From Corynebacterium tuberculostearicum (lineage in GTDB: Bacteria > Actinomycetota > Actinomycetes > Mycobacteriales > Mycobacteriaceae), in assembly GCF_030506365.1 (NCBI RefSeq), contig NZ_CP073092.1, positions 1,488,001-1,552,000 on the forward strand: 64,000 nt of DNA, given 5' to 3'. The notes beneath the pieces are model-generated. The model made no database searches. It was not told the DNA's origin and saw nothing but the letters and a program-made list of their open reading frames with translations. Below, piece after piece: positions 1-7,016 of this stretch; position 1 is the stretch's first letter; every line of letters begins with the position of its first letter. The position numbers and the translations under genes are program-made.

Positions 1-70
1 CCGTGCCCACGGTTTGAGCAATATTTCCCAGGCGATTGGCTCCGGCCTCCCCTGGAAGCCTTTGGATTAG
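1..70 (+). CDS. 3' end of an unidentified protein gene
   Basis: The window opens inside a plus-strand reading frame that is open from base 2 and stops at TAG 68-70. It encodes about 22 residues ending ...GLPWKPLD. A strong hairpin follows 25 bp later, as expected for the end of a transcription unit. The fragment is too short for me to assign a family. That it is the genuine end of a gene is an inference from the open frame and the terminator; it could be chance. Confidence 0.45.
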   Translation, partial: RAHGLSNISQAIGSGLPWKPLD

Positions 71-95
71 TCCGACTCAAGGTTGCACAACACAA

Positions 96-140
96 GGTCC
101 GCCTACTTCTCCCGCTGCACGCAGAGAAAGTAGGCGGACC
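96..140. terminator. Bidirectional intrinsic terminator
   Basis: A perfect 13-bp stem, GGTCCGCCTACTT (96-108) and AAGTAGGCGGACC (128-140), is followed by CTTTGTCTTT. It lies between the plus-strand gene ending at 70 and the minus-strand membrane protein gene ending at 161, so it can serve both convergent units. Confidence 0.8.
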
Positions 141-160
141 CTTTGTCTTTGCTGTGCTGA

Positions 161-553
161 CTAGGTCTGCGCCATAACGCTGCGCCTGAGAACCAGTGCG
201 CACAACACCGCAAAGCCGGCGTAGAACACGACCCAATACTGTGGTTGAGCAAATAAGACATCGCCGGGTACAAAGCGGCTGGCTGCAATGATCACAATGG
301 CGATGACCAATGCGGCAACCTGCGCGCGACTTCCCGCCTGACTTTTGCTCATGGTGCTGAAGGCCCCGACGATGACAGCGGCGACAATAATCGCCACTTT
401 GGAATACGTCCATTTGAAATCGGCGCCCCAGCCATCCGTGAAAACGGAGATCAACGCAAAGAGCACCAGCACGAATGCGACCACCATGAAGGCGCCGCCC
501 ACCCGCAGCGCCGTCGGCGGGCTAGGCTGCGATGAAGTAGAGCTACTCGCCAT
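161..553 (-). CDS. Small four-helix membrane protein, function unknown
   Basis: A 130-residue protein with a short Ser/Pro-rich cytoplasmic tail and about four hydrophobic segments (near residues 20-40, 51-68, 78-95 and 105-123). I recognise no family motif. The ATG at 553-551 overlaps the upstream PEBP gene's TAA as TAATG, which strongly suggests translational coupling and fixes this start over the longer frame opening at 577. The pair forms a two-gene minus-strand operon ending at the hairpin 96-140. The function is unknown; an integral membrane location is inferred from hydrophobicity alone. Confidence 0.75.
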   Translation of the reverse strand: MASSSTSSQPSPPTALRVGGAFMVVAFVLVLFALISVFTDGWGADFKWTYSKVAIIVAAVIVGAFSTMSKSQAGSRAQVAALVIAIVIIAASRFVPGDVLFAQPQYWVVFYAGFAVLCALVLRRSVMAQT

Positions 554-1092
554 TACTTCGCCTCGTACCAGCCCCACAAAATGGCGCGGCCAAGGGCGTG
601 GAAATGCAGGTTGAACCCAAGCACGCTCGGCGAAGCATCTGGGTCGATGTCGAGCTTTTCTACGTCAACTGCGTGGACGGCATAGAGGTAGCGGTGCGGG
701 GCGTGTCCGGCAGGCGGGTTAGCGCCGAAGTAGGTGCGCTCGCCGGAATCGTTGCGCAAGCTGATGACGCCGTCAATACCCAAGTCCTCCGCGGCGCCGG
801 CATTGGTAGGCAGCTCGCTTACCTCGACGGGGATATTGAACGCTGCCCAGTGCCAGAAACCAGAAGCCGTTGGTGCATCTGGGTCGAAACAGGTCACGAC
901 CAGGGACTTAGTGCCTTCCGGCAGTCCGGACCACGCTAGCTGAGGCGATACACTCTCCGGGGCGCGGAGCTTTTCCTGCAGCTCGTCTCCTTCCACCACA
1001 TCGGTAGACGAGAGAACGAAGGAAGGAACATCGCGCAGCGGCGCATAAGGGTCTGGTCCAGGAAAGCGGGAATCATCTGCATAAGAAGTCAT
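553..1092 (-). CDS. YbhB/YbcL family (PEBP / Raf-kinase-inhibitor-like) protein
   Basis: A 179-residue cytoplasmic protein of the phosphatidylethanolamine-binding protein family. The ligand-pocket signature FDPDAPTASGFWHW is near residues 70-83, and the later GHAPHRY motif lies toward the C-terminus. Both are typical of bacterial YbhB proteins. The biochemical role of bacterial members is largely unknown; small anionic ligands are bound in known structures. The ATG at 1092 has the purine-rich AAAGGGG just upstream, so I prefer it to the longer frame opening at 1212. It overlaps the small membrane protein gene downstream by one base. Confidence 0.88.
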   Translation of the reverse strand: MTSYADDSRFPGPDPYAPLRDVPSFVLSSTDVVEGDELQEKLRAPESVSPQLAWSGLPEGTKSLVVTCFDPDAPTASGFWHWAAFNIPVEVSELPTNAGAAEDLGIDGVISLRNDSGERTYFGANPPAGHAPHRYLYAVHAVDVEKLDIDPDASPSVLGFNLHFHALGRAILWGWYEAK

Positions 1093-1319
1093 AGACCCCT
1101 TTGTACCCCACCTCACAAGCCGCTGTCGATGTGGTGTAACCGCCGCACCCTGCATATATTCTGCCGCACACGTGGAAAGCCCCCAACCAGACTTACAACC
1201 ATGTATTTTCACACGCCGTAAACGGTAGCTTTTTCACGCCACACGCTGGCGATTTGTAAAGCAAGCCTCGAGCAGGATACAGTATCGGAGTGCCCAGCCG
1301 AGAGGCTGATAAACACCCT

Positions 1320-1405
1320 GCCCGGGTGGCGGAATGGCAGACGCGCTAGCTTGAGGTGCTAGTGTCCTATTAACGGACGTGGGGGTTCAAGTCCCCCCTC
1401 GGGCA
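1320..1405 (+). tRNA. tRNA-Leu (anticodon GAG)
   Basis: A class II tRNA of 86 nt. The acceptor stem GCCCGGG (1320-1326) pairs with CTCGGGC (1398-1404), with discriminator A at 1405. The anticodon loop TTGAGGT gives GAG, reading CUC/CUU. A variable arm and the T-arm GGGGGTTCAAGTCCCCC follow. CCA is not encoded. The gene is intact, but an IS481-family element begins 5 bp after it. The last 12 bases of the tRNA are repeated on the far side of that element, and the probable terminator is now about 1.45 kb away. Confidence 0.97.
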
Positions 1406-1409
1406 CAAC
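1394..1409. repeat. Left 16-bp direct repeat (target duplication) of the IS
   Basis: CCCCCTCGGGCACAAC directly abuts the TGT end of the element at 1410 and recurs exactly at 2834-2849, abutting the ACA end. It spans the tRNA-Leu 3' end plus four bases. The most likely explanation is a target-site duplication made on insertion. Confidence 0.85.
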
Positions 1410-1477
1410 TGTGAAGTCTCGAGACATCGTTCCTATTTCGGTGTCTCGGGGCTCTCTTCGTTTTGGGGGTTCGTTTT

Positions 1478-2659
1478 CTAGATTTCGCCGAGTTGGTTGC
1501 GGTGGTATTTTTTGGTTTTGTCTAGGTGGTATCGGCCCCAGATTTCGCCTGTGTGGGGGTTAACGGCGGTGATGTCGTTGTTGATGCAGATGAGCATGAT
1601 TTCTTTGGTGCGGTGTTTTCTTCCGACGTAGAGTTTGCGCATCGTGCCGGCCCAGCGGAGGGTTACTTTTCCGTCGTTGTCGACTTTGTCTCGGCGTAGG
1701 CGGTTGTCGGTGCCGATGGGGATATCGAGTGGCTGGGCTTTGGGCAGTCGGTTGTAGGCCTGAACTGGCGTTTGTCTGTTGAGTGCTCGGTGAGGTCGGT
1801 GGTTGTTGTAGTAGTCGATGATGTCATCGAGTTGTTGGTTTAGCTCGGCGATGTTGTGGGCAAATGGCCTTGTGTGCAGGGCTTTTTGGAGTGTTTGGTG
1901 GAAGCGCTCGACTTTTCCTTGGGTTTGGGGATGGTATGGGGTTCCATTCTTTTGGTGGATGCCCATTTGGAGCAGTAGCTGTTCGAAGCCGTTGCGAGTG
2001 TCGGCTTTTCTGTAGAGCTTTGTGGTGAATACGCTGCCGTTGTCGGTGAGGGTGGATTTGGGAAATCCATGCTTGTTACCTGCGGATATGAAGGTGTCGA
2101 TGACGTTGGTGCCGGTTTCGTGCTCGACGGCTGTGCAAGAGATGACATAGCGTGAGTGGTCGTCGATGATGGTCAGGATGGCTACGCGTTGGTTGTTGTT
2201 GAGGTACCAGTGGCTGTAGTCGAGTTGCCAGGTTTCGTTCGGTTGGTCTGCTTGGAATCGTTTCCAGGAACTGCGTGGCCTTTTGTGAGGTTGTTCGATG
2301 ACCCAGCCGTGGCGTTTGAGTATGCGGTGGATAGTCGATGCTGCTGGTAGTGGGGTTATTTTTTGTTGTTGAAGGTGCCAGCGGATGGTGTGGGCGCCGT
2401 TGTCTTGGCCGGTGTTTTCCAGGTGTTGTCGGATATCGAGGATTGCTTTGACCGTGCTCTCTGGCACTTGTCTGGGGTTGGAGTGCGGGCGCCGGGAGCG
2501 TGGTTCGAGTGCTTGGTAGCCGCCTGTGCGATAGCGGTGGATAAGTTCGCGGATCCAGCGGGTGCTGACGCTAAAGAGTGCGGCGGCATCTTTATGGCTC
2601 ATGCCGGTTGCGAGGATGGTTTCGACGATGACTTTGTTGGAAGTGTGTTTCTTGCCCAT
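1478..2659 (-). CDS. IS481-family DDE transposase
   Basis: A 393-residue transposase. An N-terminal HTH (about residues 15-60, with SHKDAAALFSVSTRWIREL) is followed by a second HTH/IS481 linker and an rve integrase core. The DDE triad is visible as WQLDYSHW, LTDNGSVF and GKVERFHQ. The C-terminal part carries the ALNRQTPVQAY region usual for IS481 and IS3 relatives. It is full length without frameshift. The start is the ATG at 2659. It would cut and join the IS ends and is the only gene in the element. Confidence 0.95.
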   Translation of the reverse strand: MGKKHTSNKVIVETILATGMSHKDAAALFSVSTRWIRELIHRYRTGGYQALEPRSRRPHSNPRQVPESTVKAILDIRQHLENTGQDNGAHTIRWHLQQQKITPLPAASTIHRILKRHGWVIEQPHKRPRSSWKRFQADQPNETWQLDYSHWYLNNNQRVAILTIIDDHSRYVISCTAVEHETGTNVIDTFISAGNKHGFPKSTLTDNGSVFTTKLYRKADTRNGFEQLLLQMGIHQKNGTPYHPQTQGKVERFHQTLQKALHTRPFAHNIAELNQQLDDIIDYYNNHRPHRALNRQTPVQAYNRLPKAQPLDIPIGTDNRLRRDKVDNDGKVTLRWAGTMRKLYVGRKHRTKEIMLICINNDITAVNPHTGEIWGRYHLDKTKKYHRNQLGEI

Positions 2660-2748
2660 GCTCTATTTTGAGCGGAAGTATGTCTCGCTACATCCTGGGT
2701 TGGTGCGTGTGGCCTCATTTTCCCTGTTGGGGTGGTTGTGCGGGAACA

Positions 2749-2820
2749 GCGGAACGATGTTGTGGCACATCAGGGCCTTGTGGGGCGGAATGATGTCGTG
2801 AGACAGAGCGGAACGATGTC
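2749..2820. repeat. Three subterminal repeats at the right end of the IS
   Basis: GCGGAACGATGT (2749-2760), GCGGAATGATGTC (2785-2797) and GCGGAACGATGTC (2808-2820) are near-identical copies in the same orientation. The left end has one inverted match (1423-1433). These look like multiple transposase-binding sites at one end only. Confidence 0.7.
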
Positions 2821-2833
2821 ATGGAACCAGACA

Positions 2834-2849
2834 CCCCCTCGGGCACAAC
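2834..2849. repeat. Right 16-bp direct repeat; remnant of the tRNA-Leu 3' end
   Basis: An exact copy of 1394-1409. Its first 12 bases are the 3' end of tRNA-Leu, so the pre-insertion sequence can be rebuilt by deleting 1410-2849. Confidence 0.85.
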
Positions 2850-2853
2850 GAAC

Positions 2854-2880
2854 CGGCGGTTACCACCAAGGTAGCCGCCG
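2854..2880 (+). terminator. Original tRNA-Leu terminator, displaced by the IS
   Basis: CGGCGGTTACC (2854-2864) pairs with GGTAGCCGCCG (2870-2880), followed by GATTTTTCT. Without the IS it would lie about 5 bp after the tRNA, so it is probably the native tRNA terminator. Confidence 0.75.
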
Positions 2881-2923
2881 GATTTTTCTATTCAGTACTC
2901 CCACAAGGACTACGATCTCCCCC

Positions 2924-3640
2924 ATGACCACACTTTTGAGTTGGGCGCGCAGCTTCGGCCATTTCCTCATGTCGCTCGCCCGGTCCGCTTGGCGGTCAAT
3001 CCTCCAGTGGTCGATACGGCGTTGGCTGGCGGTCTTCGCGGCCATCCTCACCGGCGTGGCCCTCCTTTATTTCTTTGATCTGCCGGACGTGGCTCAACTT
3101 CGCGAGGCCTCCACCCGCTATGGCGCCTGGTTCCCCCTCCTTTTCACCCTAGGTTATGTCATATTTACGCAGCTTCCCTTTCCCCGGACGTTGTGGACGG
3201 TAGCCGCAGGAATACTTTTCGGCCCCTGGAAAGGACTCGCGCTATCCCTGTGCGCCTTGACGGTGTCAGCGGCCCTGTCGCTCCTCATCGTCCGCACGCT
3301 CCTTGGAGACTGGATCCGTCCGCACCTGACCCACCCCGCAGTGTTTAAAATCAATGCCCACTTAGAGCGGCGCGGCTGGCTGGCCATCGCTTCGCTGCGA
3401 ATGGTGGCCGGCGTCCCCTTTAGCCTCCTAAACTACGTTGCCGCCCTAACTCCGGTGAAGCTTAGCCACTTCACCGTGGCCACTCTCCTCGGTTCCATCC
3501 CGACTACTGCCCTCGGCGTCTTCTTCGGCGATGCCCTCACCGGCCACACGTCGCCCGGCATCATTGTCGCCATGGTAGCTTTTGCCGCCATCGGTATGGG
3601 CGGGCTGTATATGGATTCGCGCCTACCCACTCGCCCATAA
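2924..3640 (+). CDS. TVP38/TMEM64 (VTT domain, DedA-like) membrane protein
   Basis: A 238-residue integral membrane protein with an N-terminal helix after a basic cytoplasmic segment, then the VTT core. The reentrant-loop motif LPFPRTLWTVAAGILFGPW is present, as are the later SLRMVAGVPFSLLNYVAA and GSIPTTALGVFFGDAL blocks typical of TVP38 proteins. Members are implicated in lipid scrambling or envelope homeostasis. The substrate here is unknown. The ATG at 2924 is chosen because the open frame upstream of it runs through the tRNA remnant and into the IS, so that part cannot be ancestral coding sequence. It is followed closely by an HTH-protein gene. Confidence 0.88.
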   Translation: MTTLLSWARSFGHFLMSLARSAWRSILQWSIRRWLAVFAAILTGVALLYFFDLPDVAQLREASTRYGAWFPLLFTLGYVIFTQLPFPRTLWTVAAGILFGPWKGLALSLCALTVSAALSLLIVRTLLGDWIRPHLTHPAVFKINAHLERRGWLAIASLRMVAGVPFSLLNYVAALTPVKLSHFTVATLLGSIPTTALGVFFGDALTGHTSPGIIVAMVAFAAIGMGGLYMDSRLPTRP

Positions 3641-3693
3641 GTCAAGTGCGAGCGGTAGACTATTTCGCAATTGGTTCCTTAAGGAGGATTTCT

Positions 3694-4272
3694 GTGCTTG
3701 CTGTCCACGCCCGCTACCGGGGCCGCTCCGTGCGTCGCGCAGATTTGGTCCAACGTTCTGCAACGGCTCTATCCACCCTCAACGGTGTGGGCAAGTTCCA
3801 CGTGCTCGGCGTGGAAGATATTTGCGCCGTAGTTGATTCAGCAACTGCCGTGTGCGACGTGGTCATGGCCTTGCTTGCCGACGGCGACTGGGCCATCGGC
3901 ATCGGCATTAGCCCCGGCAACCAGGAAGATGAGGAAGGTGCGCGCCAGGTAGCAACCGCCGCATTGCGGAAGTCCGCCCGCATGGGGCAGGTCTACGCCA
4001 AACTCAATAAGCGCGGCCGCGCCTCGGAGGCAAGTGATATTGCAGCCACCTTTGCCCTGCTTGGGTACGTTCTGCACAAGCGCACCATCGAAGGGCGCGA
4101 AGCAACCTCGCTCGTCCGCGCAGGACTCAACCAGAACGAGGCCGCCGAAGAGCTAGGAATTTCCAAGCAAGCCATGTCGCAACGCCTCCAGGCGGCCGGC
4201 TGGAGCGCCGAGATGGCGGGGTGGCAGTTGGCCGTCAACCTCATTGAACGCGCCAACCTTGCCCACCCCTAG
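3694..4272 (+). CDS. HTH-containing protein, SatD-like layout (uncertain)
   Basis: A 192-residue cytoplasmic protein. The GTG at 3694 has a perfect Shine-Dalgarno AAGGAGG at 3681-3687, which decides the start over the longer frame opening at 3646. A helix-turn-helix near residues 146-170 (NQNEAAEELGISKQAMSQRL) suggests DNA binding. The N-terminal half, with a conserved-looking WAIGIGISPG segment, resembles the organisation of SatD-family proteins, but I am not certain of this. The gene converges on DUF3097, and the two stop codons overlap by four bases (4269-4272). Confidence 0.7.
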   Translation: MLAVHARYRGRSVRRADLVQRSATALSTLNGVGKFHVLGVEDICAVVDSATAVCDVVMALLADGDWAIGIGISPGNQEDEEGARQVATAALRKSARMGQVYAKLNKRGRASEASDIAATFALLGYVLHKRTIEGREATSLVRAGLNQNEAAEELGISKQAMSQRLQAAGWSAEMAGWQLAVNLIERANLAHP

Positions 4273-5108
4273 AGCAAGTCGGACTTGCTCAACTCAGGTG
4301 TAGTAACGAAGTCCACGAGGCGCTCCACGGCGCCGATCAGGCTGGAGTCCAGGTCGCGGAAGGAATGCACGGCGTTATAGACATGACGCCACCCATCCTT
4401 CGGGTCGCTCCACCCTACGCGGCGGCAAATACCGGTTTTCCAATCCTCGCCATAGGGCACATCTGGCCATTCGCGCAGGCCTACGCGCTGCGGCTTTACC
4501 GCCGCCCAGATATCGATAAAGGGGTGTCCAGTTACCAGGACATGTTCTCCCACGGTTTCCGTTAATCGGGTTTCCTTGGAGCCTTGAACCAAGTGATCGG
4601 CCAACACACCAACCCTGCGGCCAGGCCCCGGCTGAAACTCTGCGAGGCGCGCCTCCAAATTGTCCAAACCCTCGAGGTATTCGACTACCACGCCTTCCAC
4701 CCGTAGATCGTGACCCCACACTTTCTCCACAATGGCGGCATCATGCATGCCTTCCACCCAGATGCGCGATGGCGCGGCGACCTTAGCCTCCACGTTCTCT
4801 ACGCGGCGGGAGCCGGAATTGGACTTACGAGGAGCCTGCTTTTCGACGTACCGGGTAAGCGTCACTGGCTCGCCCTCCACCAGGAACCCGCCTTTAACCA
4901 AGTTAAAGACGCGCTCTACGCCATGGCGATCCTCAAGGCGTACCACCTCACCGAAAACGGTTTTATCCACGCCCATAACAGCGCCCACAAAGTCATCGCC
5001 GCGCACTTCCACGACCATTCCGGGCTCGGCTGGCACTTCTGGGTATTGCCGCGGCTTCGACCGCGAGTGGCCAGCAAAAATATCTCCGCCATAAGGATCA
5101 AAACTCAT
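4269..5108 (-). CDS. DUF3097 family protein
   Basis: A 279-residue actinobacterial protein recognised by its N-terminus (MSFDPYGGDIFAGHSRSKP) and the central block IWVEGMHDAAIVEKVWG ... VGVLADHLVQGSKET. The E...D pattern is reminiscent of a TOPRIM-type nuclease/primase fold, but this comparison is mine and unproven. Function is unknown. No Shine-Dalgarno precedes the ATG at 5108. A TAGACT box sits 8 nt upstream, suggesting a leaderless transcript divergent from the gene starting at 5142. Confidence 0.88.
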   Translation of the reverse strand: MSFDPYGGDIFAGHSRSKPRQYPEVPAEPGMVVEVRGDDFVGAVMGVDKTVFGEVVRLEDRHGVERVFNLVKGGFLVEGEPVTLTRYVEKQAPRKSNSGSRRVENVEAKVAAPSRIWVEGMHDAAIVEKVWGHDLRVEGVVVEYLEGLDNLEARLAEFQPGPGRRVGVLADHLVQGSKETRLTETVGEHVLVTGHPFIDIWAAVKPQRVGLREWPDVPYGEDWKTGICRRVGWSDPKDGWRHVYNAVHSFRDLDSSLIGAVERLVDFVTTPELSKSDLL

Positions 5109-5144
5109 GGCCCGTTAGTCTATCTACTAGACTGTCTCGCCATG
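5106..5144. promoter_or_regulatory. Back-to-back divergent promoters, probably leaderless on both sides
   Basis: A minus-strand TAGACT (plus 5117-5122, read AGTCTA) lies 8 nt before the DUF3097 ATG. A plus-strand TAGACT (5128-5133) lies 8 nt before the ATG at 5142. The two -10-like hexamers are separated by only 5 bp (5123-5127). Neither start codon has a convincing Shine-Dalgarno. RNA polymerase could hardly occupy both at once. Promoter identity is inferred from sequence. Confidence 0.6.
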
Positions 5145-5915
5145 GATATGCGCGCCGAAGTATGGTCACCTTTACAAAACACTGCCGTCTGGCTTGGCTC
5201 GTGGCTGTGGGGACATGAAACCACCGATGACTTGCTGGACGCGCTTACTGAACTAGGCGGACGTCCAGAATGCTGGGACGAATCCCCCTTCGTCGATCTG
5301 TTAGCCATACTGCGCGCGGAGACCTCCGAGCTTACTACTCATCGCGGTGTACGTGCGGAGCCTATTGTGCGCCTCGCACTGTCCGGGCCAGGCGAGCCAC
5401 CTGCATTGCCGGCAGGATCGGAGTCCTATCGCGCGGCTGCCCAAAGTTCTGCCGGGGCAATCATAGTTCGCACCAATGATCCCCTGCGTAACTTAGTCCT
5501 CATCCCCCACATTCACCACAGCCATACAGCGTGGCAAGTGGTCGTCGAAAAGCAGCAGCTCCCCGCGCCCGCCTGGCTAAGCCCCGGTGAAGCCGACGCA
5601 CTCCTCTCTCAAGCAACCAGTGAGTCCGCCAATCTCATCGCCGCAACCGGGTATAGCACCGAGGCCTTGCCCAACCCCCGCCTCACCGTGGGAACCCTGA
5701 GCGACTTCTATGACACACCTGGCCTTCCCCACTCAACGCCAGCTCGAGCAGCCAAGCTCTTTGCCCGGGCAGACCGAGTGGCCGCGATCATCGAAACCGT
5801 CACTGACCGCATCAATGACCACAGCCTTGATCCACAATTGCTTCGCTTGTGGCGCCACATCCGCCAGGCCCGCATGACGGGCGTGTCTTATGCGCTTGGA
5901 GAATTTGCCCGTTAA
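5142..5915 (+). CDS. Conserved hypothetical protein
   Basis: A 257-residue, apparently cytosolic protein without signal peptide or membrane segments. I recognise no domain. It is acidic at the N-terminus ([15 protein letters not shown]) and ends in a basic helix-rich segment ([20 protein letters not shown]). Both ATG 5142 and ATG 5148 are possible. The former is preferred because of its 8-nt distance from the TAGACT box. Its TAA overlaps the hemH stop within the palindrome TTAA (5912-5915). Its divergent arrangement with DUF3097 may mean linked regulation. Confidence 0.7.
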   Translation: MDMRAEVWSPLQNTAVWLGSWLWGHETTDDLLDALTELGGRPECWDESPFVDLLAILRAETSELTTHRGVRAEPIVRLALSGPGEPPALPAGSESYRAAAQSSAGAIIVRTNDPLRNLVLIPHIHHSHTAWQVVVEKQQLPAPAWLSPGEADALLSQATSESANLIAATGYSTEALPNPRLTVGTLSDFYDTPGLPHSTPARAAKLFARADRVAAIIETVTDRINDHSLDPQLLRLWRHIRQARMTGVSYALGEFAR

Positions 5916-6985
5916 CGCGACCAGATATCGCAGCACCCCGCTGCACACGGAGCACCATTGACTGTGCACCCTTGCACCGTGACACTCCCGCTGGTCTCCC
6001 ACTCGCGGCCCTGCTCTAGTTCGTCGATGAGATCAACGACCATCTCCGCAAACCGTGGAGTCGGACCCGCTGTCCGGGTGCGCAGGACTTTGACACCCAT
6101 CTCTTCGGCTGCCTTCTGCAGCTCGGAATCGAGATCCCAGATAACCTCCATATGATCGGAGATGAAGCCAATCGGACACACCACTACCGTGTCGATACCT
6201 TCGTTGTGGTGGATATCAGTGGTGTGATCAATAATGTCAGGCTCGAGCCACGGAGTGCGTGGATTGCCCGAACGTGACTGCCATACAAGGTCATAATCAG
6301 AAATACCGGCCCGTGCGGCCACCAACCGCGACGCCTCTGCCACCTGGCGGGAGTAAAGGTTTTTATCCCCTTCTGCGCCGCCCACGTTATCGTGCGCGAC
6401 GGGAACCGAATGGGCGGTAAACAGCAAGCGAGTGGATTCCTTCTTTTCTTCCGGAACCTGTCCCCAGACCTCCGTGACAGCGGCTGCCATTTCGGCCACG
6501 AACTTCGGATGGTCGAAGAATTGGCGAATCTTAGTAAATTCAATGTCCGGCAGACCCTGCTCCGCCAGATGCTCGCGCATCCGCTGAATATCGTCATCAT
6601 ATTGCCGGCATGCGGAGTACCCACCCCATGCAGAGGTAGCGAAGACAGCTACCTTGCGCACCCCGTCCTGAGACATCTTCTCCGCAGTCTCACTGGCAAA
6701 GGGGTGCCAATTTCGATTGCCAAAGTAGACCGGTAGATTATGTCCGCGTTTTTTTAGCTCCCCTTCGAGATGATCGATGATTTCGCGGTTAAGTGCATTG
6801 AGCGGACTTACCCCTCCGAAGTGGTAATAGTGCTCGCCCACCACTTCTAGCCGCTCGCGAGGGATACCTCGACCGCGGGTAACGTTCTCCAAAAAAGGAA
6901 CGACCTCCTCGTTTCCTTCCGGGCCACCGAAAGAAAGAACGAGGAGGGCGTCGAAGTTTTGGGCATTCTGTTGTGCGTCAGTCAT
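5912..6985 (-). CDS. hemH: Ferrochelatase (coproporphyrin-type in Actinobacteria)
   Basis: A 357-residue enzyme inserting Fe2+ into the porphyrin. In Actinobacteria the substrate is coproporphyrin III, giving coproheme (CpfC activity). The family N-terminus [12 protein letters not shown], the active-site block [11 protein letters not shown] with the catalytic His, and [19 protein letters not shown] are all visible. The C-terminus [17 protein letters not shown] supplies the cysteines that, with an internal one, hold a [2Fe-2S] cluster in actinobacterial enzymes. It lies 31 bp downstream of the NlpC/P60 gene. A TATGGT box 7 nt before the ATG may also give a leaderless transcript. Confidence 0.96.
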   Translation of the reverse strand: MTDAQQNAQNFDALLVLSFGGPEGNEEVVPFLENVTRGRGIPRERLEVVGEHYYHFGGVSPLNALNREIIDHLEGELKKRGHNLPVYFGNRNWHPFASETAEKMSQDGVRKVAVFATSAWGGYSACRQYDDDIQRMREHLAEQGLPDIEFTKIRQFFDHPKFVAEMAAAVTEVWGQVPEEKKESTRLLFTAHSVPVAHDNVGGAEGDKNLYSRQVAEASRLVAARAGISDYDLVWQSRSGNPRTPWLEPDIIDHTTDIHHNEGIDTVVVCPIGFISDHMEVIWDLDSELQKAAEEMGVKVLRTRTAGPTPRFAEMVVDLIDELEQGREWETSGSVTVQGCTVNGAPCAAGCCDIWSR

Positions 6986-7016
6986 ACCCTAAACCATACC
7001 AACCAAAAGTTGGAGA

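Larger units (their letters stand above)
1410..2833 (-). mobile_element. IS481-family insertion sequence, apparently intact, 1,424 bp
   Basis: The element is bounded by TGT (1410-1412) and ACA (2831-2833). The ends share GACATCGTTCC at the same distance (13 bp) from each tip: 1423-1433 on the left, and 2810-2820 inverted on the right. An exact 16-bp direct repeat flanks the element. It carries one full-length transposase gene on the minus strand with all DDE residues present, so it may be active. It separates tRNA-Leu from its terminator. IS481-family elements are common in Corynebacterium, but I cannot name the isoform. Confidence 0.9.

Noticed and set aside
1394..2849. Integrase attachment sites (attL/attR) at the tRNA
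   Set aside because: No integrase gene lies between the repeats; the only gene is a DDE transposase with TGT/ACA ends directly abutting them.
2732..2923. N-terminal extension of the TVP38-family protein
   Set aside because: The open frame runs through the tRNA remnant and the IS end, so it is an accident of the insertion.
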